This document shows positions 53,318-64,000 of a stretch of 64,000 bases of DNA, piece by piece (the first letter of the stretch is position 1; each line of letters opens with the position of its first letter). Below the pieces are notes generated by a model that ran no database searches, had not been told where the DNA came from, and worked only from the letters and a program-made list of their open reading frames with translations. The stretch comes from an uncultured Alistipes sp. Lineage in GTDB: Bacteria > Bacteroidota > Bacteroidia > Bacteroidales > Rikenellaceae. The stretch is taken from assembly GCA_944321965.1 (NCBI GenBank), contig CALUNH010000008.1, forward strand, positions 21,820 to 85,819. Direction: 5' to 3'. The translations under genes and the position numbers were made by a program.

Positions 53318-54292
53318 TCAGGTCCGGGCCTCGCGCTCGCCGAATTCCGACTGTTGGCGCCCCAGGTAGTCGAACTCGGCCCAAAGTCCGTCCTTGCAGA
53401 CGTAGACGTTGCTCTCGACCGGGTCGTAGTCGATGATCTCGTAGAGGGGCGGGATGACCCACGCTCCCCGGCGGTCGATCAGCCCCATGCCGGTTTCGGT
53501 CTTCACCTCGGCGCGGCCTTCGTGGAAACTGTCGGCCCATTCGAAGGTGGAGGGGATCACCACGCGGTTCTCCGGGTCGACGTAACCCCATCCGGAATCA
53601 TCCACGACGCAGGCCAGTCCCTCGGAGATGGGGTGTACCCAGCGGTGTCCGGTGAGTTTCAGCAGCGGGTTGTACTCCCCGGCGACGTCCGAAACCATCA
53701 TCGGCCCGGATTCCCGGAGAATCCGCTCGCGCAGGGCTTCGAATGCCGGATCGTCGAGCTCGGGATGCCCGAAACGGGCGTCGTGGTAGCGCAGCGGGAT
53801 GAAGCGGTCGCCCACCCAGCGGAGATTCGTGTCCCGGAGGTTGCCATGCGCAAAATCCAGGCCGCGGAGCGCCTCGCGAAGCGTGTCGAGGGCGGAAAGA
53901 AGCCGGTCGGTCGACTCCCTGCAGAGAGCCTCCCGGAAGGAGAGCCCTTCGGGCAGGTACTGCAGGACCAGATCGCAGCGCAGCTCCGCACCCGTCGGGG
54001 CGCACCACCGCATTTCGCTCGGCAGAATCCGATAGGGTGTGAGCCATTCGGTGTTGAGGCGCCCGATCCGCGAGGCGACCCGTTCCACCGTGTGGATGGC
54101 CGACGACGAAAGGGGCAGCGACAACAGCCAGTGGCGTCCCTGCCATTCGATTTCGGCCTCGGCGAAGCGCGTCGTGCGCATCAGTTGCGGCAATCCCTCC
54201 GGGCCGGTGACGGCCCGGGCATCGGCCAGTTCTCCGAAGGCGAGGTCGGGCATCAGCAGTGCCCGGGTGAAAGTCTGGATCGTAGGTGTCAT
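53318..54292 (-). CDS. Protein-kinase-like pseudoenzyme with C-terminal WG repeats
   Basis: 324 residues. The first about 200 residues align by eye with a small protein-kinase fold. However, the catalytic HxD position reads HGN (149-151, LDFAHGNLRDTN) and the metal loop reads YHD (169-171). No lysine exists in the N-lobe. It is therefore predicted to be catalytically dead. The C-terminal about 100 residues contain WG (KWG)-type beta repeats (SEGLACVVDDSGWGYVD, GMGLIDRRGAWVIPPLYE). It is the last of three genes (DUF4954, VWA, this), with 8 bp to the VWA stop. The nearby active-looking kinase/WG gene at 56996-58180 is a paralogue. Confidence 0.7.
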   Translation of the reverse strand: MTPTIQTFTRALLMPDLAFGELADARAVTGPEGLPQLMRTTRFAEAEIEWQGRHWLLSLPLSSSAIHTVERVASRIGRLNTEWLTPYRILPSEMRWCAPTGAELRCDLVLQYLPEGLSFREALCRESTDRLLSALDTLREALRGLDFAHGNLRDTNLRWVGDRFIPLRYHDARFGHPELDDPAFEALRERILRESGPMMVSDVAGEYNPLLKLTGHRWVHPISEGLACVVDDSGWGYVDPENRVVIPSTFEWADSFHEGRAEVKTETGMGLIDRRGAWVIPPLYEIIDYDPVESNVYVCKDGLWAEFDYLGRQQSEFGEREART

Positions 54293-54300
54293 GGGGGTCG

Positions 54301-55158
54301 TTATTCGGTCTTGACGCTGATCGAGCCGATGTTGAGCATGGCGATGAGCTGTTCGGCCGAGGCGTTGTAGCTCATGCCGCGGAACGGCGGCAGCGCCCCG
54401 GGTCCTTTGGCTTCGCGGATCGCCTCGTTGAAGACTTCGGGCATCGGGCTCGAACAGCCGTAGAGCACCCCGGCATAGCGGTTGGGGTAGGCGGCCTCCT
54501 CCTCGGTGGGGAAGAAGACGGCGTGCTGCGACTCGTCGGGGGCGATGTGGATGTTGATCAGCAGCACGTTGCCGTCGCACGTGCGCAGGCTTCGGATCCG
54601 TTCGCAGATGGTGCGCAGCTCCTCCTCGTCGCAGTCCGTGGCTTCGCCGTCGGTGATGTTGAACACCGTGGGCGGGAAACTCTCGGCATGGGCCGGGTTG
54701 CGGCACCACGCCTCCGCGATCTCATACGCATGGTCCAGCGCCTGGTACATCGGCGTCTGTCCCGCGGCTTCGGCGGCGATCCAGTCCGGGACGGGGAGTT
54801 CGCGCAGCGACGTGCTTCCGTCCGGCATCCGGTATTCGACCAGTTCGCGCTTCATGGGGATCTCCCCGGCGGCGAGCTCCGCCACGGAGAGCATCTCCCG
54901 ACCCTCGGGAAGCAGCGAATAGACCTCGTTGTCGCCCGAATAGGTCAGGACCGAAATGTCGTAGTAGTCGCGAACCCCGTCGCTGCGGTGTGCCCGCTCG
55001 GCCAGTTCGAACAACATGCCGTTGGTGATCGAGGCCACGGCTTCGGCCTTGGTCATCCGCTTTCCGCGGAAGAGGATCTCCTCGTTCATCGAACCCGAAC
55101 CGTCGATCAGCAGGATGAAGGCCGTGCGGTGCGTTCGCGTGATGCTTTGGGTATACAT
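54301..55158 (-). CDS. VWA-domain protein (TerY-like)
   Basis: 285 residues. A von Willebrand A domain with a complete MIDAS: DGSGS at 19-23 (ILLIDGSGSM), Thr in GQTPMYQAL, and Asp in NITDGEATD. No signal or TM, so cytosolic. The sequence type resembles TerY-like VWA proteins that partner with small kinases and phosphatases. Here it lies between DUF4954 and the pseudokinase/WG gene with 15- and 8-bp gaps, so it should be co-expressed with both. Partner and function are unknown. Confidence 0.82.
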   Translation of the reverse strand: MYTQSITRTHRTAFILLIDGSGSMNEEILFRGKRMTKAEAVASITNGMLFELAERAHRSDGVRDYYDISVLTYSGDNEVYSLLPEGREMLSVAELAAGEIPMKRELVEYRMPDGSTSLRELPVPDWIAAEAAGQTPMYQALDHAYEIAEAWCRNPAHAESFPPTVFNITDGEATDCDEEELRTICERIRSLRTCDGNVLLINIHIAPDESQHAVFFPTEEEAAYPNRYAGVLYGCSSPMPEVFNEAIREAKGPGALPPFRGMSYNASAEQLIAMLNIGSISVKTE

Positions 55159-55173
55159 GGTTTCTTCGGCGTG

Positions 55174-56904
55174 CTATTTCAGACCCCGGACCGCATAGTA
55201 ATCCTTGCGGCGGTCCTCCTCGTTGTCGCAGTCGAGACCGTAGCTGACGGCCATGTCGAGCGAGCAGTCGCGCTCACGGTCGGCATCCGTGGTGCTTCGC
55301 ATGGCGGCATGGGCGTTGTGTCCGGCGGCGATGGCGTCGTTCAGCTCCTCGGTCGTCGGCGTATGGCCCAGCATCGAGGCGTAGACCCCGAGCGCCCAGC
55401 TGTGGGCGTAGTCGTCGTAGTGGACCTCGAAGACCCGGAAGCGGTTGTCGATGGCCGCCATGTCGGTGAGTTCTCCGCGGTCCACGGCGTCGAGGATCTC
55501 CCCGACGGCCCGTCGCGTGATGTACTGCCCGGCCAGGTCGAGCCAGCGTCCCGAACCGTCGTAGTGCGGGTCTGACTCCCCGCGGTCGAGCATCGCCCCG
55601 AGGGCCGCCACGATCGCCTTGTTGTAGAGTTTCAGCCCGCGCTGCAGCGACGAGGCCCGGATCAGCGTCTTGTTGTAGGTATAGACCGCCGCATCGGGGT
55701 CCTGCTCCTGGAGCGAGTGGAGGATGTTCACGGCGTCGAGCATCGCGCCCGTGACGTAGGGGTTGTACTCCGCGAAGTCGATGACGTCGCGTTTGACCTT
55801 GCGGCGGTCCCGGGCCGGCCACTTCTCGATGTCGCGCACGGCACCGTAGCTCGTCAGGTTGGAGCCCGGCATGAGGTGGCTCCGGCCCTCCTTCTCGATC
55901 AGGTAGGAGTAGGGGAAGGCCGAGGTGTCGTGGTGGTAGGAGTGGTGTCCCATGACCATCGTGAAGGCTCCTTCGAGGGCCGGGGACATGATGTAGGCGC
56001 TCGATGCGAACTTGCAGCCCCGCAGGTGGACCGACTGGTGTACGGCGCCGCTCTTGAAGAGGTGGTTGCTCTGGTTCGAGCCGCTTCCGGCGTTGAAGAA
56101 CGAGAACATGCCCGCGATGAGCAGCGACGACTTGTGGTGCGAAACGGTGTAGGGTCCGGCGAAGATCGAGGCAGCCTCGCCGTTTTCGCAGTGGGAGTTG
56201 GCGAAGAAGAGCGATTCGGCGGCCGTGAAGCCCTTGTCGAGTTGGCAGCTCTCGCCCACGAAGCAGCGTTCGACGGTCGAGCCGTTGGCGATCAGCGCCC
56301 CTTCGGCGGCGATGAAGTCGTAGGCCTTGACGTCCACGCCGATGGATGCGCCGTCGCAGAGCGTGGCGTTTTCGAGGATGGAGGCTCCGTCGACCTGCAC
56401 GTCGTTGCCGATGCGGACCTCGCGGATGAAGCGGGCGCCGACGATCCGGCAGTTGCGGCCCACCTCTCCGATCTCCGCCGAGCGGCTTTCGGCATAGGCG
56501 TCGATCAGGCGCTCCAGGGCGGCGATGGTTTGTGGGCGGTGGCGGTAGACGGCCATGACGTAGGCCACCTGGGCCGACATCGTGTCGAAGATCTTCACCG
56601 TGCGGCCGCCGCATTCGTTCATTGTGGCCACGCCGACGCCGTTTCCGAATGCCGAGCGGTGGCGGCATTCGAGGGCCGTGACGCCTGTGACGAGCGAACC
56701 CTCGCCGATGCGGTAGTTGCGGACGCGCGAGCGGATTACGCGGGCTCCGGAGGCGATTTCGACAATCCCCTCGAAGTGGTTCTGAAGGAGTTGATGCGGC
56801 TGGAAGTCCTCCGCAACCCGAATTTGCGCCCACTCCTCGGCCGTATTGCCGAGGGATTCGAGGGCGGAGATTTCCGCCTGTGTCAGCGTTCTGAATGAAG
56901 TCAT
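55174..56904 (-). CDS. DUF4954 family protein with left-handed beta-helix
   Basis: 576 residues. The N-terminal half has hexapeptide-like turns (IGEGSLVTGVTALE, IGNDVQVDGASILENATLC, GASIGVDVKAYDFIAAEGALI), indicating a left-handed beta-helix like those of sugar acyl- and nucleotidyltransferases. The middle contains HHKSSLLIAGMFSFFNAGSGSNQSNHLFKSGA, characteristic of DUF4954, a family of unknown function. The C-terminal 200 residues are helical. It is the first gene of the unit with the VWA and pseudokinase genes, and has a perfect promoter at 56977-57007. Confidence 0.82.
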   Translation of the reverse strand: MTSFRTLTQAEISALESLGNTAEEWAQIRVAEDFQPHQLLQNHFEGIVEIASGARVIRSRVRNYRIGEGSLVTGVTALECRHRSAFGNGVGVATMNECGGRTVKIFDTMSAQVAYVMAVYRHRPQTIAALERLIDAYAESRSAEIGEVGRNCRIVGARFIREVRIGNDVQVDGASILENATLCDGASIGVDVKAYDFIAAEGALIANGSTVERCFVGESCQLDKGFTAAESLFFANSHCENGEAASIFAGPYTVSHHKSSLLIAGMFSFFNAGSGSNQSNHLFKSGAVHQSVHLRGCKFASSAYIMSPALEGAFTMVMGHHSYHHDTSAFPYSYLIEKEGRSHLMPGSNLTSYGAVRDIEKWPARDRRKVKRDVIDFAEYNPYVTGAMLDAVNILHSLQEQDPDAAVYTYNKTLIRASSLQRGLKLYNKAIVAALGAMLDRGESDPHYDGSGRWLDLAGQYITRRAVGEILDAVDRGELTDMAAIDNRFRVFEVHYDDYAHSWALGVYASMLGHTPTTEELNDAIAAGHNAHAAMRSTTDADRERDCSLDMAVSYGLDCDNEEDRRKDYYAVRGLK

Positions 56905-56976
56905 AGTTCGTGGTTTCTGTGCCCTGCCGTTGCCGCGGTCCTTTTACCGCGGTTCGGTGACAGGGCTATGATCTCG

Positions 56977-57007
56977 CAAATATAACGATTTGATGTCAAA
57001 TGTCAAA
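56977..57007 (-). promoter_or_regulatory. Promoter of the DUF4954-VWA-pseudokinase unit
   Basis: TTTG (57004-57007), 19 nt, TATATTTG (56977-56984) on the minus strand; it overlaps the end of the upstream kinase/WG gene and starts transcription about 70 nt before the DUF4954 ATG. Confidence 0.78.
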
Positions 57008-58180
57008 TTCCCGGCCTTCGGGATCGATCTCCCTGCGGATTCCGCCGCGGATGATGCGCGCCCGGCCGTTGCGGAACGGCTTGACCGATTCGCAGCCGGG
57101 ACAACTGAGCCGGGTATTCCCTTCGGAGTCGATGAAGTGCCACGTGCGGCCCAGCAGCACGGCGGCCAGCCCCTCCGTGAAGTCGAAACCGTTGTCGTAG
57201 AGCGGCGGGATGACCACCTCCCGGGCGGTGCGGTAACCCCAGCGTCCCTGCTCGACGAAGAGCTCCGGCATCTCCGCCGCCTTTGCGGCCGGGGCTGCCG
57301 CTTCCCGCTCCTTTTTCGCCGTCCGGTCGGCCTTCCGGACCGCTTCGGACAGCAGCGCGGGAAGCCCGAAGAGTTCCGGGCGCGGGGCGTAGAGCAGTTG
57401 CGCGATGCGGTATTCCACGGCCATCCCCAACTCCTCGAACCGGTCCAGACTCTCCTGCAGGGCCCGGTCTGCGGCGATCTTCCGCGGATCGTAGAGCAGC
57501 GTGTCCGGATCCCCGTAGCGCTCCCAAAGCTCCGGGGCAACCGACAGGGCGTGCAGCGCCGTGGAGATCAGCGCCGCGGGGTAGTCGTCGATCCGTGCGT
57601 TGAAATCCTCCGCCGTGCGGCCCGGATGCTGATAGGCCGCCGTCCCCAGTTCGGGGCTCCGTTCGCCCGCGAAGCAGGGAAGGTAGGCGGCATCGAAATC
57701 GATCGGGTGGAGCACTCCGGCACGGTCGACCAGGATGTTTTCGGGTTTCAGATCGCCGTGCGCCCGGTCGTCGGTGACCATTGCGGCCGCCAGACGGTCG
57801 AACGCCCTGGAGAGGAACGTCAGCCGCTGCGTATCGCGGTCCGTGGCGGCCCGGGCGATTGCATCGTGCAGGCTCTCGCCCTCGATCCACTCCCCGATGA
57901 CGACATCCACCCAGACGCCCTCCTCCGGCGAGGTGTAGAGGAAAAGCTCCTTTTCGAGCAGCCGTTCGCCGTAGATCTCCCGCAGGTGGCGCTGCGGCCG
58001 GAAGTAGCCGCGCAGCGAGCGGATCCGACCCTCGTGGCGGATACGGAAGACCGCGGCGGAGTTTCCGACGCTGAAGCACATCCGCCCCGCCTCGTCACGG
58101 CAAACCTCCACGTCCCCCAGCGTGCGTGTCAGCCCGCAGGGGTCGGAGAGGGTCGTCAGGTATTGGCGGAGGGAAAACAT
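56996..58180 (-). CDS. Protein kinase with C-terminal WG repeats
   Basis: 394 residues. Kinase core with the catalytic loop HGDLKPEN (141-148) and metal loop DFD (161-163), so the transfer residues are intact. The N-lobe VAIK-type Lys position seems to be Arg (SLRGYF), making activity uncertain. WG-type repeats occupy about 300-394 (RWGYRTAREVVIPPLYDNGF, LGRTWHFIDSEGN), and a Lys/Ala-rich helix joins the two. The paralogous pseudokinase/WG gene lies 3.9 kb away in the same direction, with the VWA gene between. Substrate unknown. Confidence 0.78.
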   Translation of the reverse strand: MFSLRQYLTTLSDPCGLTRTLGDVEVCRDEAGRMCFSVGNSAAVFRIRHEGRIRSLRGYFRPQRHLREIYGERLLEKELFLYTSPEEGVWVDVVIGEWIEGESLHDAIARAATDRDTQRLTFLSRAFDRLAAAMVTDDRAHGDLKPENILVDRAGVLHPIDFDAAYLPCFAGERSPELGTAAYQHPGRTAEDFNARIDDYPAALISTALHALSVAPELWERYGDPDTLLYDPRKIAADRALQESLDRFEELGMAVEYRIAQLLYAPRPELFGLPALLSEAVRKADRTAKKEREAAAPAAKAAEMPELFVEQGRWGYRTAREVVIPPLYDNGFDFTEGLAAVLLGRTWHFIDSEGNTRLSCPGCESVKPFRNGRARIIRGGIRREIDPEGREFDI

Positions 58181-58245
58181 GGACGGGGGTTTACATGGTG
58201 GTTGTTCGGGTGGAAAAGGGCGGGGTGCGTCCGGCCCCCCCCTCC

Positions 58246-58292
58246 CCGAAAGGCAAAAAACCGGATTGAAAACCCGGTTTTTTGCCTTTCGG
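58246..58292. terminator. Terminator of slyD, upstream of the kinase/WG gene
   Basis: A 19-bp perfect stem (58246-58264 with 58274-58292), 9-nt loop, A6 and T6 inside the stem. It lies 16 nt past the minus-strand slyD stop. Confidence 0.88.
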
Positions 58293-58308
58293 AGCGAGTC
58301 CGTATGGA

Positions 58309-58869
58309 TTAGTGGCAGTGGCAATGGCCTTCGTGGTCGTCGCAGCATCCGTCGCCGCACCCATCCCCGCATCCGTGGTCTCCGCCGCACGAACCGCACG
58401 AGCAGTGGCCCTGCAGATCCTCGGGCGTGACGTCGCGCACCGTGACCACCTCGACCTCGAAATTCAGCGTCTTGCCCGCCATCGGGTGGTTGAAGTCCAT
58501 CTTGACATGCTCGTCGCCGACCTCCTTGACCGTTCCCATCATGCGGTTGCCCTGGGCGTCGCTCATCGGCACCTGGCTCCCCTCGAAGAGGATGTCCTCG
58601 GCCAGTTTGCCGTCGACCATGAAGATGTTCTTCGGCAGGTCGACGATCGCCTCGGCGATCACCTCGCCGTAACCGTCCTTGGGCTCCAGCGTGAATGCCA
58701 CCTTGTCGCCGGGCTCCTTGCCGAGAATGGCCTCCTCGAACTTCGGAAGCAGCATCCCCGTGCCGAAGATGAACTCCAGCGGCTGGCCCGGACGCGACTG
58801 GTCCGCAATCTTGCCGTCGACGGTGAGCTTGTAGTCTACGCCGACCATTTTGTTCTGTTCTACTTTCAT
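58309..58869 (-). CDS. slyD: SlyD-like FKBP peptidyl-prolyl isomerase with metal-binding tail
   Basis: 186 residues from ATG 58869. Order: FKBP part 1 (VGVDYKLTVDGKIADQ, PLEFIFGTGMLLPKFEEAI), an inserted-flap chaperone domain (about 70-130, PKDGYGEVIAEAIVDLPK), then the FKBP end (DFNHPMAGKTLNFEVEV). A Cys/His-rich tail (CSCGSCGGDHGC then CGDGCGDGCCDDHEGHCHCH) is of the type that binds nickel or zinc in SlyD. It is probably cytosolic. The promoter is TTTG, 20 nt, TACCTTTG (58917-58948). Confidence 0.92.
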   Translation of the reverse strand: MKVEQNKMVGVDYKLTVDGKIADQSRPGQPLEFIFGTGMLLPKFEEAILGKEPGDKVAFTLEPKDGYGEVIAEAIVDLPKNIFMVDGKLAEDILFEGSQVPMSDAQGNRMMGTVKEVGDEHVKMDFNHPMAGKTLNFEVEVVTVRDVTPEDLQGHCSCGSCGGDHGCGDGCGDGCCDDHEGHCHCH

Positions 58870-58916
58870 ATTTCTCTTTGTCTTTGAGTGTTTGTTGCTC
58901 TTGGGTTTGCAGCGCC

Positions 58917-58948
58917 CAAAGGTACGCACTTCGGCGCGAGTTGCCAAA
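58917..58948 (-). promoter_or_regulatory. Promoter of slyD
   Basis: TTTG (58945-58948), 20 nt, TACCTTTG (58917-58924) on the minus strand; about 47 nt to the ATG. Confidence 0.72.
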
Positions 58949-59005
58949 TTCTCGGGCAAATTTTTCTTGGGACAACCGCCTGAAAACATCGTGCCGAAAT
59001 GCACG

Positions 59006-59039
59006 GAAAAGGGCGACGAATCGTTTCGTCGCCCTTTTC
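59006..59039. terminator. Hairpin between gcvP and slyD
   Basis: A perfect 15-bp stem (59006-59020 with 59025-59039) with a 4-nt loop. It lies 235 nt past the gcvP stop and upstream of the slyD promoter, so it likely ends the gcvP message. Between it and 59170 there are three loose copies of an AAAGACCGCCGGAG element (about 59056, 59083, 59126) and nothing else recognisable. Confidence 0.7.
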
Positions 59040-59170
59040 GTGAGCCGGGATCCTGCGAAAAGACCGCCGGAGCCTCGCGGGAAAGACCGCCGGAGCAGCC
59101 CCGAAGCCCCGCGAAAAAGACCGTCGGAGTTGGTCCGGAGTCCCGCTTCGCACTCCTCCCGTCAGTTGCT

Positions 59171-59273
59171 GCCCGTCCGTCCGTCGCAGCCAGCCTGCCC
59201 GTCCGTCGCAGTCCTCCTGTTCGTCGCGGCCCGTCCGTCTGTCGCGGCCCGTCCGTCTGTCGCAGCCCGTCCC

Positions 59274-59282
<9 letters not shown>
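59171..59282. repeat. Tandem array of an 18-bp unit overlapping the gcvP stop
   Basis: Six units, consensus GCCCGTCCGTCTGTCGCR (plus strand): 59171, 59193 (after a 4-nt insertion), 59211 (degenerate), 59229, 59247, 59265. The last one contains the gcvP stop codon (59274-59276) and its two final codons. The array thus begins within the gene and runs downstream of it. Confidence 0.85.
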
Positions 59283-62105
<2,823 letters not shown>

Positions 62106-62130
62106 ATCTCTTTGCGGTTAACTGTTTGTT

Positions 62131-63750
62131 TTACTTGTTTGTGCCGGGGGTTCGGACCGCCTGGTCGGGCCACGGGCAGAGTTGTCCCGTTGCCCGGAAC
62201 AAGGGGCGTTGGGCATCGGCCTCACGCAGGTACCGGGCAAGTTTCCCGGCCAGCCGCCGCACCACCTCCGGATGCTCCGCCGCCAGGTCGTGCTGCTCGC
62301 CGATGTCGCGGCGGATGTCATAGAGCCGAAGTTGTCCCGTCTCCCAGGTATAGATCAGGTGGTAGTCCCCTTCGAGCCAGGCCGAATAGGCGCCGTACCC
62401 CTCCTCCTTGTTCTGGCTTTCGCCCCAGAGGTTGGGGAAGTGCCAGACGATCGGACGCCCGTACCGCTTGGCGGGGTTGCGCAGCACGTCGGCGAAACTG
62501 CGCCCGTCGGTCTTCTGACGGGTCTCGTATCGCTTCACGCCGGCCATTTCGAGGATCGTCGGGAAGAGGTCCTCGATCATTACCGGCTGGTCGCACGTCG
62601 TGCCGCCTTCGGTTACGCCGGGCCAGACGACCATCATCGGTTCGCGGACGCCGCCCAGATAGGCCGAACCCTTGCCGCCCCGGGCCGGGTAGTTCTGGTC
62701 GCGGTTGGCCACCCCCTGGCGGACGTTGTTGAGCCCCTGCCCGCCGTTGTCCGACATGAAGAGGATGATCGTATTGCGGGCCGTCCCGGGGTATTGCTCC
62801 AGGAAGTCCAGCAGGTCGCCCAGACTCCGGTCCATCCCCTCGACCAGCGCGGCATAGCGCGTCTCGCTTTCGTTGAGCGGGGCCTTCAGCTGTTCGTCGT
62901 AGCGGCCCCGGTAGCGGGACGTGAAGCGGACATCCTCCTCATAGGGGGCGTGTACCGCATAGTGCGACATATAGAGGTAGAAGGGCTGTCCGGCGGCGAT
63001 GGGCTTCTTCAGCGCCTCGATCGCCTCGCGCGTGAGTGCTTCGGTCAGGAAGAGATCCTCGCCGTAATACTTTTCTAACCCCAGGACCTCCTGCGGCGAT
63101 CCCTCGCCGAAGCGTTTCCGGGCGAGGTAGCTGCCCGGAGCGCCGTTGGCCCCGCCGGCGATGTTGACGTCGAATCCCATTGTCCGGGGATCGGCTCCGG
63201 GGGTCGTCTTGGCCCCGAAATGGGCCTTCCCGCAGTGGATCGTATGGTAGCCGTTGTCGCGGAGCAGCTGCGGGAGTGTCGTGACGGGCATTGCGTTGCG
63301 GGTGTTGTGTTCCGAGGTCACCGTGTCGGGCTGGATGCCGTTCCAGTTCCAGGCGGGCAGGGCGATCACCTCGCTTGAGGCGTCGGTCTGCCTCCCGTAG
63401 TTGAGGGTCCAGTTGGTGACGCGGTGGCGGGCGGCGTTCATGCCCGACATCAGGCTGCACCGCGAGGGCGAGGAGATTGCACAGGCATAGGCGGACGTGA
63501 AACGGACCCCCATGGCGGCCAGCCGTTCCATGTTGGGGGTGTGGTAGCGGTCGTTGAGCGCCGTGCGCTCCGTGTGGAAGGGGACCGAGGTGTCCTGCCA
63601 GCCCATGTCGTCGACCAGGAAGAGCAGGATGTTCGGCCGGGAGGCGCAGGGCGTGTCGGCCGAAACGCTCTTGTCGCGGGCGGTTCCGCGGGCGGTCCCC
63701 TGCAGGGCGAGCGGCAGTGCGGCAAGCGTGAAGATCAGGCGTCTGTCCAT
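62131..63750 (-). CDS. S1-family sulfatase, Ser-type
   Basis: 539 residues. N-terminal signal peptide (about 1-23). Sulfatase core: metal pair DD at 47-48 (LFLVDDMGW), and the FGly motif SSPSRCSLMSG, so residue 93 is Ser, not Cys, and maturation needs an anaerobic sulfatase-maturating enzyme. IHCGKAHFG, the HYAVHAPY segment and MSDNGGQG supply further active-site residues. The protein is exported, probably for mucin or host glycan sulfate removal; the exact subfamily is not decided. It is followed by gcvP (25 bp), perhaps by chance. Confidence 0.9.
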   Translation of the reverse strand: MDRRLIFTLAALPLALQGTARGTARDKSVSADTPCASRPNILLFLVDDMGWQDTSVPFHTERTALNDRYHTPNMERLAAMGVRFTSAYACAISSPSRCSLMSGMNAARHRVTNWTLNYGRQTDASSEVIALPAWNWNGIQPDTVTSEHNTRNAMPVTTLPQLLRDNGYHTIHCGKAHFGAKTTPGADPRTMGFDVNIAGGANGAPGSYLARKRFGEGSPQEVLGLEKYYGEDLFLTEALTREAIEALKKPIAAGQPFYLYMSHYAVHAPYEEDVRFTSRYRGRYDEQLKAPLNESETRYAALVEGMDRSLGDLLDFLEQYPGTARNTIILFMSDNGGQGLNNVRQGVANRDQNYPARGGKGSAYLGGVREPMMVVWPGVTEGGTTCDQPVMIEDLFPTILEMAGVKRYETRQKTDGRSFADVLRNPAKRYGRPIVWHFPNLWGESQNKEEGYGAYSAWLEGDYHLIYTWETGQLRLYDIRRDIGEQHDLAAEHPEVVRRLAGKLARYLREADAQRPLFRATGQLCPWPDQAVRTPGTNK

Positions 63751-63856
63751 ATTGATGAGCGAAAAACGGGAATCGCGGTTCGGACCGCTCCGGGACCGAA
63801 CCCGAAGGCCGGGGGTCTGTATCGGTTTGTCTGTTCGGTTCGTATCGGGGGTCGGG

Positions 63857-64000
63857 TCAGTATTTGAACGAGCTGCCGCCGATGAATTCGCGCAGAATCG
63901 ACGTCGGCGGGATTTCGTCCGGAGGAATCGGAATGAAGTTGTCCAGGAATTTCAGCATCCGGCGCGCCTCGTCGAATTCCGGGACCGTGTCCGGAACCTC
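63857..64000 (-). CDS. C-terminus of a nucleoside kinase (uridine kinase-like), truncated by the window
   Basis: The last 47 codons and stop of a minus-strand gene. The sequence ends PPTSILREFIGGSSFKY, which I recognise as the conserved end of the Bacteroidetes nucleoside/uridine kinase that carries an N-terminal TGS-like domain. Only the tail is visible, so the call rests on this motif. It ends 106 bp before the sulfatase start. Confidence 0.6.
   Translation of the reverse strand, partial: EVPDTVPEFDEARRMLKFLDNFIPIPPDEIPPTSILREFIGGSSFKY

Overview
The window looks like a stretch of a high-GC Bacteroidetes chromosome, most likely Alistipes or another Rikenellaceae. Evidence for this: lipoproteins with Bacteroidetes-style signals; BatD/BatE; a DUF5689-type surface protein; a Ser-type sulfatase; a class II ribonucleotide reductase; and many promoters of the Bacteroidetes type (TAnnTTTG at -7, sometimes with TTTG or TTG about 19-21 nt upstream). 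Shine-Dalgarno sequences are mostly absent. The genus is inferred from gene content and protein similarity as I recognise it; no search was run. I see no prophage, no insertion sequence and no CRISPR array.

Layout. 0-7 kb: the 3' part of a large surface protein, an EEP-family lipoprotein, then pflA and pflB for anaerobic pyruvate cleavage. 7-12.4 kb: a DUF2721 membrane protein, a PiT phosphate transporter, and a PhoR/PhoB-like two-component pair with Pho-box-like arrays upstream of both units. 12.6-15 kb: the pheA-aroFQ operon behind what looks like a complete ribosome-mediated attenuator (Phe/Tyr-rich leader peptide, antiterminator, terminator), then tRNA-Thr. 15-20.9 kb: SDR threonine dehydrogenase, an alpha/beta hydrolase, a Cys-rich unknown, a repeat-filled gap, class II aldolase, and class I fumarase. 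21-26.5 kb: batD-batE-recR-mdh, a META lipoprotein and RidA. 26.7-33.8 kb: a 17-copy 11-bp tandem array, nrdJ, an OmpA-type porin, recF with a DciA-like gene, a TPR protein and ribH. 33.9-42.6 kb: a 15-bp tandem array, an NSS transporter, folB, tyrS, dnaX (with an A10 slippage site), a periplasmic HIU hydrolase, and clpB. 42.8-46.4 kb: a small glycan-modification cluster. 46.5-53.1 kb: infC (probable AUC start), thrS, pdxA, a SpoU methyltransferase, rnz and trxB. 53.3-58.2 kb: a pseudokinase/WG protein, a VWA protein, DUF4954, and a kinase/WG protein. 58.3-64 kb: slyD, an 18-bp tandem array, gcvP, a sulfatase, and the C-terminus of a nucleoside kinase.

The best candidates for under-described biology are: the Phe/Tyr attenuator of pheA-aroFQ; the dnaX A10 slippage site that would stop right after domain III; the Pho-box arrays; the AUC-initiated infC; the kinase/pseudokinase-WG plus VWA module; and three unrelated G+C-rich tandem arrays (11, 15 and 18 bp) beside housekeeping genes.
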